Assembly: GCF_900100545.1 (NCBI RefSeq)
Contig: NZ_FNDP01000005.1
Location: 62,001 to 126,000 of the forward strand
DNA from: Pseudobutyrivibrio sp. 49
GTDB taxonomy: Bacteria; Bacillota; Clostridia; Lachnospirales; Lachnospiraceae
DNA length: 64,000 bases
Direction of reading: 5' to 3'
A program made the position numbers and the translations under genes. Positions within the stretch are counted from its first letter, which is position 1; every line of letters starts with the position of its first letter. This document shows, piece after piece, positions 7,358-15,428 of this stretch. Under the pieces are notes generated by a model that saw only the letters and a program-made list of their open reading frames with translations, did not search any database and was not told where the DNA came from.

Positions 7358-7460
7358 ATTCATACTTACGTTTATCGTAGTTACAATCGTTGATTTTACA
7401 GTGTTTCTTTTGATGTGATTATCTATATTCGCATCATTATTTATTGTTTTTGAAGTTTTT

Positions 7461-7477
7461 GGTACCAGAATGGTACC
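7461..7477. repeat. candidate integrase arm sites, left end
   Basis: Two GGTACC hexamers start at 7461 and 7472, exactly 11 bp apart, each followed by AGA. They lie about 104 bp inside the left core. The right end has a pair with the same 11-bp period. Tyrosine integrases of Gram-positive elements with an N-terminal arm-binding domain bind such short direct repeats. The rest of 7358-7496 is A/T-rich and non-coding. Confidence 0.55.
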
Positions 7478-7496
7478 AGAGCTCATCTCAACATCT

Positions 7497-8183
7497 TTAT
7501 TTTCTTGTATCTAGTTCCTTATTATAAATAGGTTTTAGATACTTCTTCTTTAATGTACGTTCATTTTCAAAGAAATAAATCTCTGATCTAGATAACAACT
7601 TCTGTTCCATCTTTAACTCAATAAGCTTCATTGTACATATGAAATCAGCCATCTGAAACAATCTATAATCTTTAGGCAAAACCTTCTTAAATTCTACATT
7701 ATCAAGTAGTATGTTCAACACCGATGATAGAATCTTATTTACTTCATTTTGACCGTTGTCGTAGTAAACCTTTACTTTATCGAAACTAAAAAAGTAATTC
7801 AAATTTTCTCTTATACAGATGGATAGCTGCTTACTCAAACGTCCAATAGCATCAAGTGAGTTGTCAAACTGCCTCTTTTCAATATAAAAGGTCTTATAAT
7901 GAATATCCATTCTTCTGAGAAATGCCATTGTTTTCATGAATATCTTTTTTCTTGTTGCTATATCAACGCCTCTATAGTCTTCTTCACCACGTATAATAGG
8001 ACCAGCATGAAGACAATGACCAGAGTAACCTATGCTCTTTAAATCATTTTCAAGTCTAGTTAGTTCTTCATGAATATCTACACTCTGGTCATGAAAAATA
8101 AACGAGATAATATAGTATGGCGAGTGTGCCTTGTATTCGCCCCAATCACCTGATTCATCAACAAATATACTGAGTTCTTTCAT
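7497..8183 (-). CDS. DUF3800 family protein
   Basis: A 228-residue protein that begins MKELSIFVDESGDWG, the FxDESG signature of DUF3800, and has QMADFICTMKLIELK near residue 185, the second conserved motif with its Asp. Two conserved acidic motifs on an RNase H-like core suggest a metal-dependent nuclease, but no activity is established for the family. Members are frequent on plasmids and genomic islands. GGAG precedes the ATG. It is the outermost gene at the left end of the element, upstream of it lies an IS66 remnant. Confidence 0.8.
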   Translation of the reverse strand: MKELSIFVDESGDWGEYKAHSPYYIISFIFHDQSVDIHEELTRLENDLKSIGYSGHCLHAGPIIRGEEDYRGVDIATRKKIFMKTMAFLRRMDIHYKTFYIEKRQFDNSLDAIGRLSKQLSICIRENLNYFFSFDKVKVYYDNGQNEVNKILSSVLNILLDNVEFKKVLPKDYRLFQMADFICTMKLIELKMEQKLLSRSEIYFFENERTLKKKYLKPIYNKELDTRK

Positions 8184-8200
8184 AATTCTCCATATAAAAA

Positions 8201-8229
8201 ATGACGGGCGTCCTGCCCGTCGATATGTG
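8201..8229. repeat. GC-rich hairpin repeat, copy 2
   Basis: TGACGGGCGTCCTGCCCGTC followed by GATATGTGGAC. GACGGGC and GCCCGTC form a perfect 7-bp stem with a five-base loop. It is nearly the same as the copy at 6972, which lies outside the element. It sits between the DUF3800 start and an IS66 fragment. Confidence 0.5.
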
Positions 8230-8269
8230 GACCCGGGTCTTTCGACCAGCCCTAAGTAATATTATATTA

Positions 8270-8545
8270 CCAAGTATTGTTAAAAATATCAAGATAGATT
8301 TTGACTGGGTTAAGGATTTCTCCATTCCGACAACAAACAACCTAAGCGAAAGATCTCTTAGATTCATAAAAACGAAGGATAAAGTCTCTGGGCAGTTCCA
8401 AAGTGTAGAATACGCTTCGTACTTTGCTGATATCAGAACGTACCTTGAGACCTGTGCAAGAAATGGAGTCAATGAATTCCAGGCACTTCTAAGACTCACA
8501 AACGGGAATCCATATACCCTAAATGAACTACTAGGCAGAGCATAA
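8270..8545 (+). pseudogene. C-terminal fragment of an IS66-family transposase
   Basis: An open frame of about 90 codons encodes the end of an IS66 transposase: PTTNNLSERSLRFIKTKDKV, then SGQFQSVEYASYF, RTYLETCARNGVNEFQALLR and a final NPYTLNELL. The N-terminal zinc finger, the first catalytic Asp residues and the accessory IS66 genes are missing, and no start codon with a ribosome-binding site belongs to it. It is a relic of an insertion within the mobile element. A stem-loop at 8530-8558 overlaps its stop codon. Confidence 0.75.
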
Positions 8546-8558
8546 AGCCCTGCCTAGT
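8530..8558. terminator. 12-bp stem-loop between convergent ends
   Basis: ACTAGGCAGAGC (8530-8541) and GCCCTGCCTAGT (8547-8558) pair with one mismatch around a five-base loop. It overlaps the IS66 stop codon and touches the stop of the lipoprotein gene on the other strand. T runs are weak, so termination is only likely. Confidence 0.45.
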
Positions 8559-9868
8559 TAAAATGCATAATCTTTATCAATATATTCGTGCGATAACGCT
8601 TCTGGTATATCATCTTTTCCCATAACTTCGTAGCATGAATCGTATCTTACAATTGTAGATAAAGAATCTTCATAGGTTTGTATTATAGAATTATATTTTT
8701 CCTCAGTTATTTCCTTATCATTCAAATAATACTTGCATTCTATTAATTTGCCATCGTCTGTGTATATCAAATCTAATTGCAACTCTTTGTCTAATGTCAT
8801 TTTCCCATTCGAAAAAGACAAGTAAAAAAGATATCCACCAGCTCCACCACTTCTGTCATAGCTATACGAAATCATCCCTTGATTTGGGAATAATTCAAAC
8901 GAACCATATGAACCAAATTGCGGAAAGCCATCTATAGCCAACGGTATTACTGTATTATCTCTATAAGAGTAGAGCAACGCCCCTTCATTATGTAAATCTC
9001 CTTGAAATACGACAAGCTCATAAGTATCATCATTATCAAGCATTATTAATGTTACACGGAGTGGTTCTTCAGTCTCCTGAATCATATCCTCAAGCAAGTC
9101 TTTGTAGGCTGTTATTTCGGGATGTTTTGATTTCTCTGATGCAACATCGACTTCAACCTTACCCGTACGCAAGAGTTCCAATGATTCTTCATTTAGTATG
9201 TATGTTTTGTTTGAACTCCTAAATCCAGACCAATAGGCAAACTCACCATCTATAACAGAGTCATGATAATTATTATACTCTGCTTCATCAACTTCTTTGC
9301 CTTCTACATAATAAGTAAATCCTAAAGATTCCCCTTCTGGACATTCTTCATATGACTCGCAGTAAGTTGATATTTCACCTTTTTCATCAAGATATCCATA
9401 CCAATAAGAACAAATACCCAAATTGAAATTATTCTCTTCCAGTACATTTTTTCTTGGTATATAGCCTATGCTATTGTAGTGACCAATTGGACCGCTACTG
9501 ATAACATTACCATCCACATATTTTAAAATACATATATCAGAAGTATTTGCTAATTGCTTTGTCCAACCAATAATGAGCTCTGGAATCTCATCCTCATCTA
9601 TATATACTAAAGAAAATGCCAACTTAGTTTCATCCGTTTCATATTCACCTGGTTCAAAACCGTAATATAGCGAATTATTCTCAAGATAATCGGCATAGGA
9701 ATTGTACACATTCTGCAAAATATTGGTTTCTGAAATATCTGTATTTTTTTCTTCAGTAGAAACTTCACTATTACTATCTTCTGTTATTGTATTGGCATTT
9801 TTACAGCCCGTTAACATCAATACAGCTATACAGAGCGATAATAATACTTTTGCTTTTTTATAATACAT
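8558..9868 (-). CDS. lipoprotein of unknown function
   Basis: A 436-residue protein. The start at 9868 gives a clean lipoprotein signal (MYYKKAKVLLSLCIAVL, lipobox LTGC); an upstream extension to 9943 would spoil it. After a Ser/Thr/Glu-rich linker come repeated stretches of the type FSLVYIDEDEIPELIIG and VTLIMLDNDDTYELVVF, aspartate-rich strand-turn-strand units common in Clostridia surface proteins that report on acidic, calcium-like repeats. No catalytic motif was recognised. It is accessory cargo of the mobile element. Confidence 0.65.
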   Translation of the reverse strand: MYYKKAKVLLSLCIAVLMLTGCKNANTITEDSNSEVSTEEKNTDISETNILQNVYNSYADYLENNSLYYGFEPGEYETDETKLAFSLVYIDEDEIPELIIGWTKQLANTSDICILKYVDGNVISSGPIGHYNSIGYIPRKNVLEENNFNLGICSYWYGYLDEKGEISTYCESYEECPEGESLGFTYYVEGKEVDEAEYNNYHDSVIDGEFAYWSGFRSSNKTYILNEESLELLRTGKVEVDVASEKSKHPEITAYKDLLEDMIQETEEPLRVTLIMLDNDDTYELVVFQGDLHNEGALLYSYRDNTVIPLAIDGFPQFGSYGSFELFPNQGMISYSYDRSGGAGGYLFYLSFSNGKMTLDKELQLDLIYTDDGKLIECKYYLNDKEITEEKYNSIIQTYEDSLSTIVRYDSCYEVMGKDDIPEALSHEYIDKDYAF

Positions 9869-10074
9869 TTCAATATAATCCTTAACTTTATTTTTGACAG
9901 CACAAACTATTGTACGCTTTATCTCACATAAATAAAAGCCCACAATATGTGAGCTTTATCCAACATACTTATGCAACCGTGAATAGTAACAATAATTTTT
10001 TGATGTTTTTAACATTAATAGGCATCATATATTCCGCAAATCCATTCTCCCGTTGTTTTCTGAAAATCAAAGAA

Positions 10075-10677
10075 CTAGAAAGTATCAGTCCAACTATCAA
10101 TATAATGCTCACCTTTTGGCCCTAGGCGATAGTATTCAACAGTACCATGATTGTCACTTGTATATGGATCATAACCACCGCTACCAAAATCGCCTCTAAT
10201 TATCTTAGTTTTGCCTCTCAATAATGGACCATAATACTTATAGTAATCCACGTTAACGTTTAGAAAGGCTCTTACTTCAGCTACATAAGTGTGTCCCTCT
10301 AGTTTAACAACATGCTCTGGAGTAAATAAAAAAACTCCTATAAAGGCCGCTACTATGAAACCAAATACCAGTCCAAAACCTACAAATCCAAGTAACACTT
10401 TAATTAATGCATGAAACCCACTTTTTATTAGCCCCCACCAAAAGGATATGATTAAACCAAGAGCTCCCCATCCTAAGAACAAATAAGTAGGAACAATTCT
10501 ATATGTAATCCCAACAAGGTTTAACAGTATCCATAGCACAGAAGCCACAATAATAAAAATACAGTGATATGCAAAAAAAGTTTTTAATTTTGATTCTTTT
10601 ATCTTCTCCCCTGAAAACTGAGGGTAATCTCTCAGTTTCTTTAAAACTTCTCTTTCATGCTCAGTCATATCTATCAT
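10075..10677 (-). CDS. membrane protein of unknown function
   Basis: About 200 residues. The N-terminal 30 residues are charged (MTEHEREVLKKL). Three hydrophobic segments follow at about residues 40-62, 70-88 and 95-120, and then a polar C-terminal half beginning EHVVKLEGHTYVAEV that should be outside the cell or cytosolic as a folded domain. I do not recognise the family. An ATG at 10692 is also in frame; GGGGAATT favours 10677. It lies within the lipoprotein-rich cargo of the element. Confidence 0.55.
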   Translation of the reverse strand: MIDMTEHEREVLKKLRDYPQFSGEKIKESKLKTFFAYHCIFIIVASVLWILLNLVGITYRIVPTYLFLGWGALGLIISFWWGLIKSGFHALIKVLLGFVGFGLVFGFIVAAFIGVFLFTPEHVVKLEGHTYVAEVRAFLNVNVDYYKYYGPLLRGKTKIIRGDFGSGGYDPYTSDNHGTVEYYRLGPKGEHYIDSWTDTF

Positions 10678-10845
10678 AATATAATTCCCCATATTATTTA
10701 ATTCTTACTATCTGCACATCTACCATTCTATTCCATTACATTAATCACACCATAATACTTTTCCACTGTGTTTTTATCTGTAATCATATCATCAGAGATA
10801 TTCGCAGGAGCAGTATCTTCGTACTTTCCATTTTCACTATTCCTC

Positions 10846-11814
10846 TTAGTGCTTATCTAATTGAGATAGTAACTGTAAATTAGCCTTTTCATACTCATTA
10901 AAAACAGAGTCGTCAAAATCTTCAGCTTCTACAGTTGGCACATACCATAGCTGCCCCATAAAGAAATCATATAAATCTGGGTCTGTAAAAATGTATCCAT
11001 GTCGAGCATATATTTCATTTTTAGCTAAATAAATAATGCGAGATGGATCATTTATAAAATCGGATGCCTCATAATACTTTGAATCTGTGTCATAAAGAGG
11101 ATAACAATTATATGATATATCTGTTACGCCTCGCACTTCCTCCATATATGCTACAAATTCAGAATAGAATGAGCAGTTATCTCTATAGTTTCTACGCTTT
11201 TTATTCTCGTCTGAAATCTTATCATCATCCCAATCTTCGTTATATTTTTCAAATTCAATAGCGATATCATTGGTTTCATCAACTTTGATTAAATCATATG
11301 TTCCGTTTATTCCATACCCTATTAAATTTTCGTCAGACATAACAAAATCTTGAACTTCTACCTTAACTCTATTATCGCTCAATACAATATATAATGTTCC
11401 TGTATCACCCCAACCATCATCAGAAAAGCTATAGTAACATTCACCATTTGTAATGGTAGCTGAAATATTTTCAATTTCAGCAAATCTATCACAGATATCT
11501 TCTTCCTTACACATGCTTCCAGTGAGTTGGTTACCATTATTTATCTGAATAGTTAGCTCGGCGCCATTGCCATTTAATGGCTTGCCATCTAATGTCCAGG
11601 TACCTTCATAGCTCGAATAGTCTTCTTTAGAAATCGTATAATCTGTTTCATCCTCATTGGATTCTACATCAATATTATCTGTAGACTGAGTGATTTGTTC
11701 TTCAGAATTTTGAATTGTAGGCTCATCGTTTTTTGCACATCCTACAAGTCCAATAATAGAAGTTAGTGATAACACCATCATTATTTGCTTTACATATCTA
11801 GTCTTCAATTTCAA
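10846..11814 (-). CDS. lipoprotein with C-terminal YARHG domain
   Basis: A 322-residue lipoprotein: signal LSLTSIIGLVGC with the lipid-modified Cys near residue 26, an acidic Ser/Asn linker, a beta-rich middle (SYEGTWTLDGKPLNGNG, resembling a lipocalin-type sensor domain), and a C-terminal YARHG domain, NEIYARHGYIFTDPDLYDFF, near residue 275. YARHG domains are extracellular and of unknown role, probably binding cell-wall or sugar ligands. The start is TTG at 11814, lying 17 bases inside the upstream lipoprotein gene, so the two are coupled. Confidence 0.75.
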   Translation of the reverse strand: MKLKTRYVKQIMMVLSLTSIIGLVGCAKNDEPTIQNSEEQITQSTDNIDVESNEDETDYTISKEDYSSYEGTWTLDGKPLNGNGAELTIQINNGNQLTGSMCKEEDICDRFAEIENISATITNGECYYSFSDDGWGDTGTLYIVLSDNRVKVEVQDFVMSDENLIGYGINGTYDLIKVDETNDIAIEFEKYNEDWDDDKISDENKKRRNYRDNCSFYSEFVAYMEEVRGVTDISYNCYPLYDTDSKYYEASDFINDPSRIIYLAKNEIYARHGYIFTDPDLYDFFMGQLWYVPTVEAEDFDDSVFNEYEKANLQLLSQLDKH

Positions 11815-12622
11815 CTAATCCGTCCTTATTCTTTGTTAGTATTGTATCTTCAAACACAGCCACTTTCGCTGTGTCATCAGCAAGCTTTGTTATTTCATCT
11901 GTGTTAATGAGATTGATTTTATAAAACTCATCTTCCCCTTGAACCGGAGCACCAATATATGCATAAGACTCATTCCAGCCCCATACTTCAACCATATCTG
12001 CTTCTAACTGATTAATATCAGCTATAGTATGTCCTTCATAAATCACCTTTTCGTTGGCTTCATCTACCTCAACAGCTGGTGTTTCCTTGACTATCTCAAC
12101 TTCATCTGCATTCACCTTCTGAGGCTTATCCGGTGTTGAAATGTCATATACCTCATATTGATCTTCAGCATCTGTAGTTGCAACTATATAATGATTTGAT
12201 GTAATAATCGAATGTACCTGATTATCAAAGCTCATCAATTCATCGAATTCATCAGTATTCTCATCATAAACAAAAAGTACAAATCCATTTGAATCTGCTT
12301 CGTCACATTCCAATGTATAAATGGTTCCTTCATACACTGCAAAATCATATGGATTAATAAGATTTTCAGTTACAACCACATTAGAATCGGTCTTCTGATC
12401 ATATTTCCATAGTTTCTTATCAGCAAAATAATAGATTCCAGTGCTATCTTCCCTTGCCCAATAATAAGATATCGCCGGAATGGTAACTTGTTGTTTTTCA
12501 ATTTTTACTTCTGGTAATTCTTTTATATTTTCTGATACGTCATTTTTTGATGTACTACACCCACAAAATACAGATATTACAAGTGTCATAATAGCTGTAT
12601 TTTTTATTAATCTTCTTCTCAT
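11798..12622 (-). CDS. lipoprotein, possible beta-propeller
   Basis: A 274-residue lipoprotein with signal MTLVISVFCGC. The mature part carries repeated strand pairs such as STGIYYFADKKLWKYDQKT, FVLFVYDENTDEFDEL and YIVATTDAEDQYEVYDIS, spaced like blades of a propeller (DUF5050-like), although it is short for a complete one. The ATG at 12646 is in frame, but GGGAGAAATA before 12622 decides the start. It precedes and overlaps the YARHG lipoprotein gene. Function unknown. Confidence 0.65.
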   Translation of the reverse strand: MRRRLIKNTAIMTLVISVFCGCSTSKNDVSENIKELPEVKIEKQQVTIPAISYYWAREDSTGIYYFADKKLWKYDQKTDSNVVVTENLINPYDFAVYEGTIYTLECDEADSNGFVLFVYDENTDEFDELMSFDNQVHSIITSNHYIVATTDAEDQYEVYDISTPDKPQKVNADEVEIVKETPAVEVDEANEKVIYEGHTIADINQLEADMVEVWGWNESYAYIGAPVQGEDEFYKINLINTDEITKLADDTAKVAVFEDTILTKNKDGLVEIED

Positions 12623-12833
12623 TATTTCTCCCAATTTTTCATTCATTAAATTTTGCGCAGTATAACTATTTTAGTGTAAAATTGGGCTGATGTCTATTAA
12701 TTATAACTTTATTAAAGAAAAGACTCTCTACCAGAATGAACAGCCCTATTTTCTTATACTAAAAGAGCGTGAGACGGGACTCGAAAAGAATTGCTACTAG
12801 AAACATTCGTTTTAATCATTATTAATGTAAACA
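12623..12833. other. non-coding stretch inside the element
   Basis: No gene seen. It holds A/T-rich sequence that may contain the promoter of the lipoprotein pair and, at about 12765-12785, a short piece that in minus orientation resembles the 3' end of a tRNA gene (TTCGAGTCCCGTCTCACGC). The match is too short to call. Confidence 0.25.
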
Positions 12834-12864
12834 AGAAAAATCCCCTGCAATATTTAGCAGGGGA
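12834..12864 (-). terminator. terminator of the 91-residue lipoprotein gene
   Basis: Minus strand TCCCCTGC, an eight-base loop, GCAGGGGA and a T-rich tail. It lies 68 bases beyond the stop at 12932. Confidence 0.75.
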
Positions 12865-12931
12865 AATGTCAACGTGAGCCATCAGCATCACCTAGTATTT
12901 TTAAAATACTATGAAACTTAAAATGAACATT

Positions 12932-13207
12932 TTAGTCAAGTGGCACATAATTCCACTCAGCATCTGGGTCATATGGTAATGTTTCCACCGGTGACGAAGA
13001 ACTTACTATATACTCATCAGTTGTTTCCTCTAAAGAATCATCTAATTCCTCATCTTTACCTTTCTCAAGAATTCCACCAGGTTTTTGAATCTCTTCTGTT
13101 ATATCATTTGAAGTATCTTCTGCCTTGGCAGACTCTTTATTAGATGAGCAGCCAACTAAAACTGCAAAACTTAACACACAGATTATCATTACAATATTTC
13201 GCTTCAT
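12932..13207 (-). CDS. small acidic lipoprotein
   Basis: A 91-residue protein: signal MKRNIVMIICVLSFAVLVGC with a clear lipobox, then a low-complexity, strongly acidic tail rich in Asp, Glu and Ser ending YDPDAEWNYVPLD. GGAGGTGATT is a very strong ribosome-binding site. It has its own promoter (13260-13288) and terminator, so it is an independent unit within the element. No function can be given; surface exposure is the only firm inference. Confidence 0.65.
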   Translation of the reverse strand: MKRNIVMIICVLSFAVLVGCSSNKESAKAEDTSNDITEEIQKPGGILEKGKDEELDDSLEETTDEYIVSSSSPVETLPYDPDAEWNYVPLD

Positions 13208-13238
13208 AATGGAATCACCTCCGCAAGTACAAAAACAA

Positions 13239-13267
13239 TTGACACTATGCTTTGCATTAAATATATT
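13239..13267 (+). promoter_or_regulatory. plus-strand promoter facing the relaxase 3' end
   Basis: TTGACA (13239-13244), 17 bp, TATATT (13262-13267). No plus-strand gene follows; a transcript would run antisense into the end of the mob gene. Confidence 0.45.
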
Positions 13268-13288
13268 TCAGAAATCATCTAATTGCAA
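13260..13288 (-). promoter_or_regulatory. promoter of the 91-residue lipoprotein gene
   Basis: Minus strand TTGCAA (13283-13288), 17 bp, TATATT (13260-13265). Its -10 overlaps that of the divergent plus-strand promoter, so the two should compete for polymerase. Confidence 0.55.
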
Positions 13289-13395
13289 CCGTTTCACAAA
13301 AGTAATTCAAATTTCTAGCTATTGTTTATAGTATTCTTCACTTAAGAACACCATGATTTTTCCAAATACTAATGGATTATTTTCGCATATTCGAA

Positions 13396-14463
13396 TTATC
13401 TTTCAAAATCAAGAGTTTTCTTTTTTGCTTCAGCTCTTTCTTTTTCTTTTCCCGCAATATCCTTTTTGATTCTCTCTAGCTTCTCAAGCGTACTTTCTTT
13501 TACCTCAGGCTTTTTATATCTCTCCCACCATTTCTTAAACTGCCTGAACGCTCCAGAAACAATTCGACCTAGTGCCGTTTTAGGCTTTTCCAACATCGCA
13601 TACCTCATGAATTCTTTTTTCATTTCTGTGTCAGCAACTTTATCTATTGCCTCAGCAACCACCTTGTCTGTTTCTACCATTACTGCCTTTTGTTCTTCGA
13701 TAAGACTATCTCGCTGAACCTCTAGCTCATCAACTTGTGCCTGAAGCTTTTCGTATTGCTGTTGCTTACACCTGATATAGAACTCCTTTGACATATCATT
13801 GTTACGACCTTTTTCCTTAGGTTTCAGTTTTTCGTCTCCAAAAATCTCTGGATGATTTTTTATTAATCCTTCAGCATGATCATGCAAAATATCTTGTATT
13901 TCCTCCAGTCGTTCTTTATTGAAAACTTTTGTTTTAGCCACTTGCTTCTTCATTCCTCTTTGATAACCTGTAGCTATAGGAACTCCTATAACTTGCATAT
14001 GTGGTGACTTCTCATCAAGGTGCATAACAGCAGACGCCACTTTGAATTCAGGAACTGTAGCTTTGAATACTTCCAGTTGCTCCTTCAAAAGTGGCGTCAT
14101 GGCTTTCCATTGTTCAATTGATTTATCTTTCCAAAATTCCATATCTCCGATTTGCAATATAACCTCAGCTGCAACATCGTTCTTTTTATTATCGGAAACA
14201 TATTTCAAATAATCCTTAATTTTTCTATCCGCTCTCTTACCTTCATTGTACTCCTTCAACACTTCTGAGAATTCTTCTTTATAAATTTTTTTCACATCAT
14301 CTAGGATGCTGGTACCGCTTCCCTCAACAATTTCAATCAGGTCGACATTGTATTCTGTTTGCTTAGTGTATAGCCTCAAATTATGTTTACTAGCTGCCGT
14401 GATTGAATGTGTTGTGGTAAGCGCATGGTCTTTATTCGACAAATGACATGAACAAGATATCAT
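13396..14463 (-). CDS. MobV-type relaxase (plasmid recombination/mobilization enzyme)
   Basis: A 355-residue relaxase of the Pre/MobV family, which nicks one strand at oriT for conjugal transfer. The N-terminus ISCSCHLSNKDHAL and the metal-binding motif HLDEKSPHMQVIGVPI (near residue 150) are those of the family. The C-terminal third is a long charged coiled coil. The ATG at 14481 reads through AAAGGAG, so the true start is 14463. A double hairpin directly upstream (14517-14585) is the probable oriT. No secretion genes are linked, so the element should be mobilized by another conjugative system. Confidence 0.85.
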   Translation of the reverse strand: MISCSCHLSNKDHALTTTHSITAASKHNLRLYTKQTEYNVDLIEIVEGSGTSILDDVKKIYKEEFSEVLKEYNEGKRADRKIKDYLKYVSDNKKNDVAAEVILQIGDMEFWKDKSIEQWKAMTPLLKEQLEVFKATVPEFKVASAVMHLDEKSPHMQVIGVPIATGYQRGMKKQVAKTKVFNKERLEEIQDILHDHAEGLIKNHPEIFGDEKLKPKEKGRNNDMSKEFYIRCKQQQYEKLQAQVDELEVQRDSLIEEQKAVMVETDKVVAEAIDKVADTEMKKEFMRYAMLEKPKTALGRIVSGAFRQFKKWWERYKKPEVKESTLEKLERIKKDIAGKEKERAEAKKKTLDFER

Positions 14464-14516
14464 ATAAATCACTCCTTTCATTTGGCGGGCAAGCCGTCGG
14501 CAGACCCCTCGGAGAG

Positions 14517-14585
14517 CCCCCAGATAATGATACGCAGTGTCATTATCTCTAGGGGGTTACCCATAACGACACGTTATGCGGTAAC
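14517..14585. other. candidate oriT: two adjacent hairpins upstream of mob
   Basis: Hairpin 1: CCCCCAGATAATGA (14517-14530) with TCATTATCT and GGGGG (14540-14556). Hairpin 2: GTTACCCATAACG (14556-14568) with CGTTATG and GGTAAC (14572-14585), three-base loop. They lie 53 bases before the relaxase start, and the whole 14482-14597 gap is GC-richer than the element around it. MobV oriTs sit just upstream of mob and contain such inverted repeats. The nick position cannot be read from sequence alone. Confidence 0.6.
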
Positions 14586-14597
14586 TCGCTTCGCTCG

Positions 14598-15428
14598 TCA
14601 GGCTATCGCTGCCTTCAATTCTTCTTGATTACTTTTCCCTAGCTGGTCTCGTATTGATTCATTTGGAAAGACAAGTCTATAACTTTTTTCAAGAATTCGA
14701 TTTTTGATTCTCTCATCATAGCTTGTATTTTCCAATGCAGTGTTACTTGTAAAAATTGTAATCAGATTGTTCATATACCTTGTATTAATGATTTGATAAA
14801 ATCTTTCCTCAATCCATTCTTTAGGTGTCTCAGTATCAAAATCATCAATTATCAAAACTTCTGCTCTTGCTAATTCTTCCAATAACTGCTGTTCCGTATA
14901 TTCATAACTTTTGTTCCAGGTAGCTTTCAGTTCATTGATAATCTGAATTGATGTGGCAAACTTCACTGAACAATTCTTGGTTTCAATTAATTCATTAGCC
15001 AGAGAAATTGCAAATCTGGTTTTACCACAACCTTTGGTTGGTGAATAAAGATAAAAACCTTTCCCAAACTTTTTCATATCTTCAAAGTTATCCATCCACC
15101 AATTGGCAGCCTTTAAATTCTTTTCAACTATGATTCTAGACTCTTGAGATTCATAGACATCTTCACGGTAATTAGCAAGTCTCATTGCCTTAAACCCATA
15201 AGGTATGTTGGCAAACTCAATTCTATTTTTCTTAATCTGCTTCTGCCTAATACCGCAAGAACACTCCCTAGTAAATGGACGCCCTTGTTCATCCTCATAA
15301 TACTCAAAGCCAGTGCCTTTACATATTGGACAAACCTTAGAATCCATATAAATCAATTTCTGACTTTGTCCAACTGCTCTCTCTTTTAGAGCCATTAACT
15401 CCTGTTCCATAAGATTTTGAATTTCCAT
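14598..15428 (-). CDS. DnaC/IstB-like ATPase with N-terminal zinc finger
   Basis: A 276-residue AAA+ ATPase resembling helicase loaders. Near residue 33 is a zinc-binding set, CPICKGTGFEYY with CSCGIRQKQ 20 residues later. Walker A is SPTKGCGKTRFAISL (near residue 125), Walker B is VLIIDDFDTE (near 188), and a sensor-1 Asn is in IFTSNTALEN. This is the DnaC-type organisation, used to load the replicative helicase at an element origin. It overlaps the replication-protein gene upstream by 92 bases in another frame. The strong AAAGGGGGA site precedes the ATG. Confidence 0.8.
   Translation of the reverse strand: MEIQNLMEQELMALKERAVGQSQKLIYMDSKVCPICKGTGFEYYEDEQGRPFTRECSCGIRQKQIKKNRIEFANIPYGFKAMRLANYREDVYESQESRIIVEKNLKAANWWMDNFEDMKKFGKGFYLYSPTKGCGKTRFAISLANELIETKNCSVKFATSIQIINELKATWNKSYEYTEQQLLEELARAEVLIIDDFDTETPKEWIEERFYQIINTRYMNNLITIFTSNTALENTSYDERIKNRILEKSYRLVFPNESIRDQLGKSNQEELKAAIA

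Noticed and set aside
7304-7486. A 60-codon minus-strand frame ending in the EF-Tu C-terminus
   Set aside because: Only the last 17 codons match EF-Tu; the rest is non-coding element end containing the GGTACC arm repeats. It is an att junction, not a gene.
8158-8499. A 113-codon minus-strand frame opposite the IS66 fragment
   Set aside because: The plus strand has recognisable IS66 transposase sequence, and the frame has no family match or ribosome-binding site.
14482-14597. A terminator for the DnaC-like gene
   Set aside because: The hairpins have no T tract and stand directly before the relaxase, so an oriT is the better reading.
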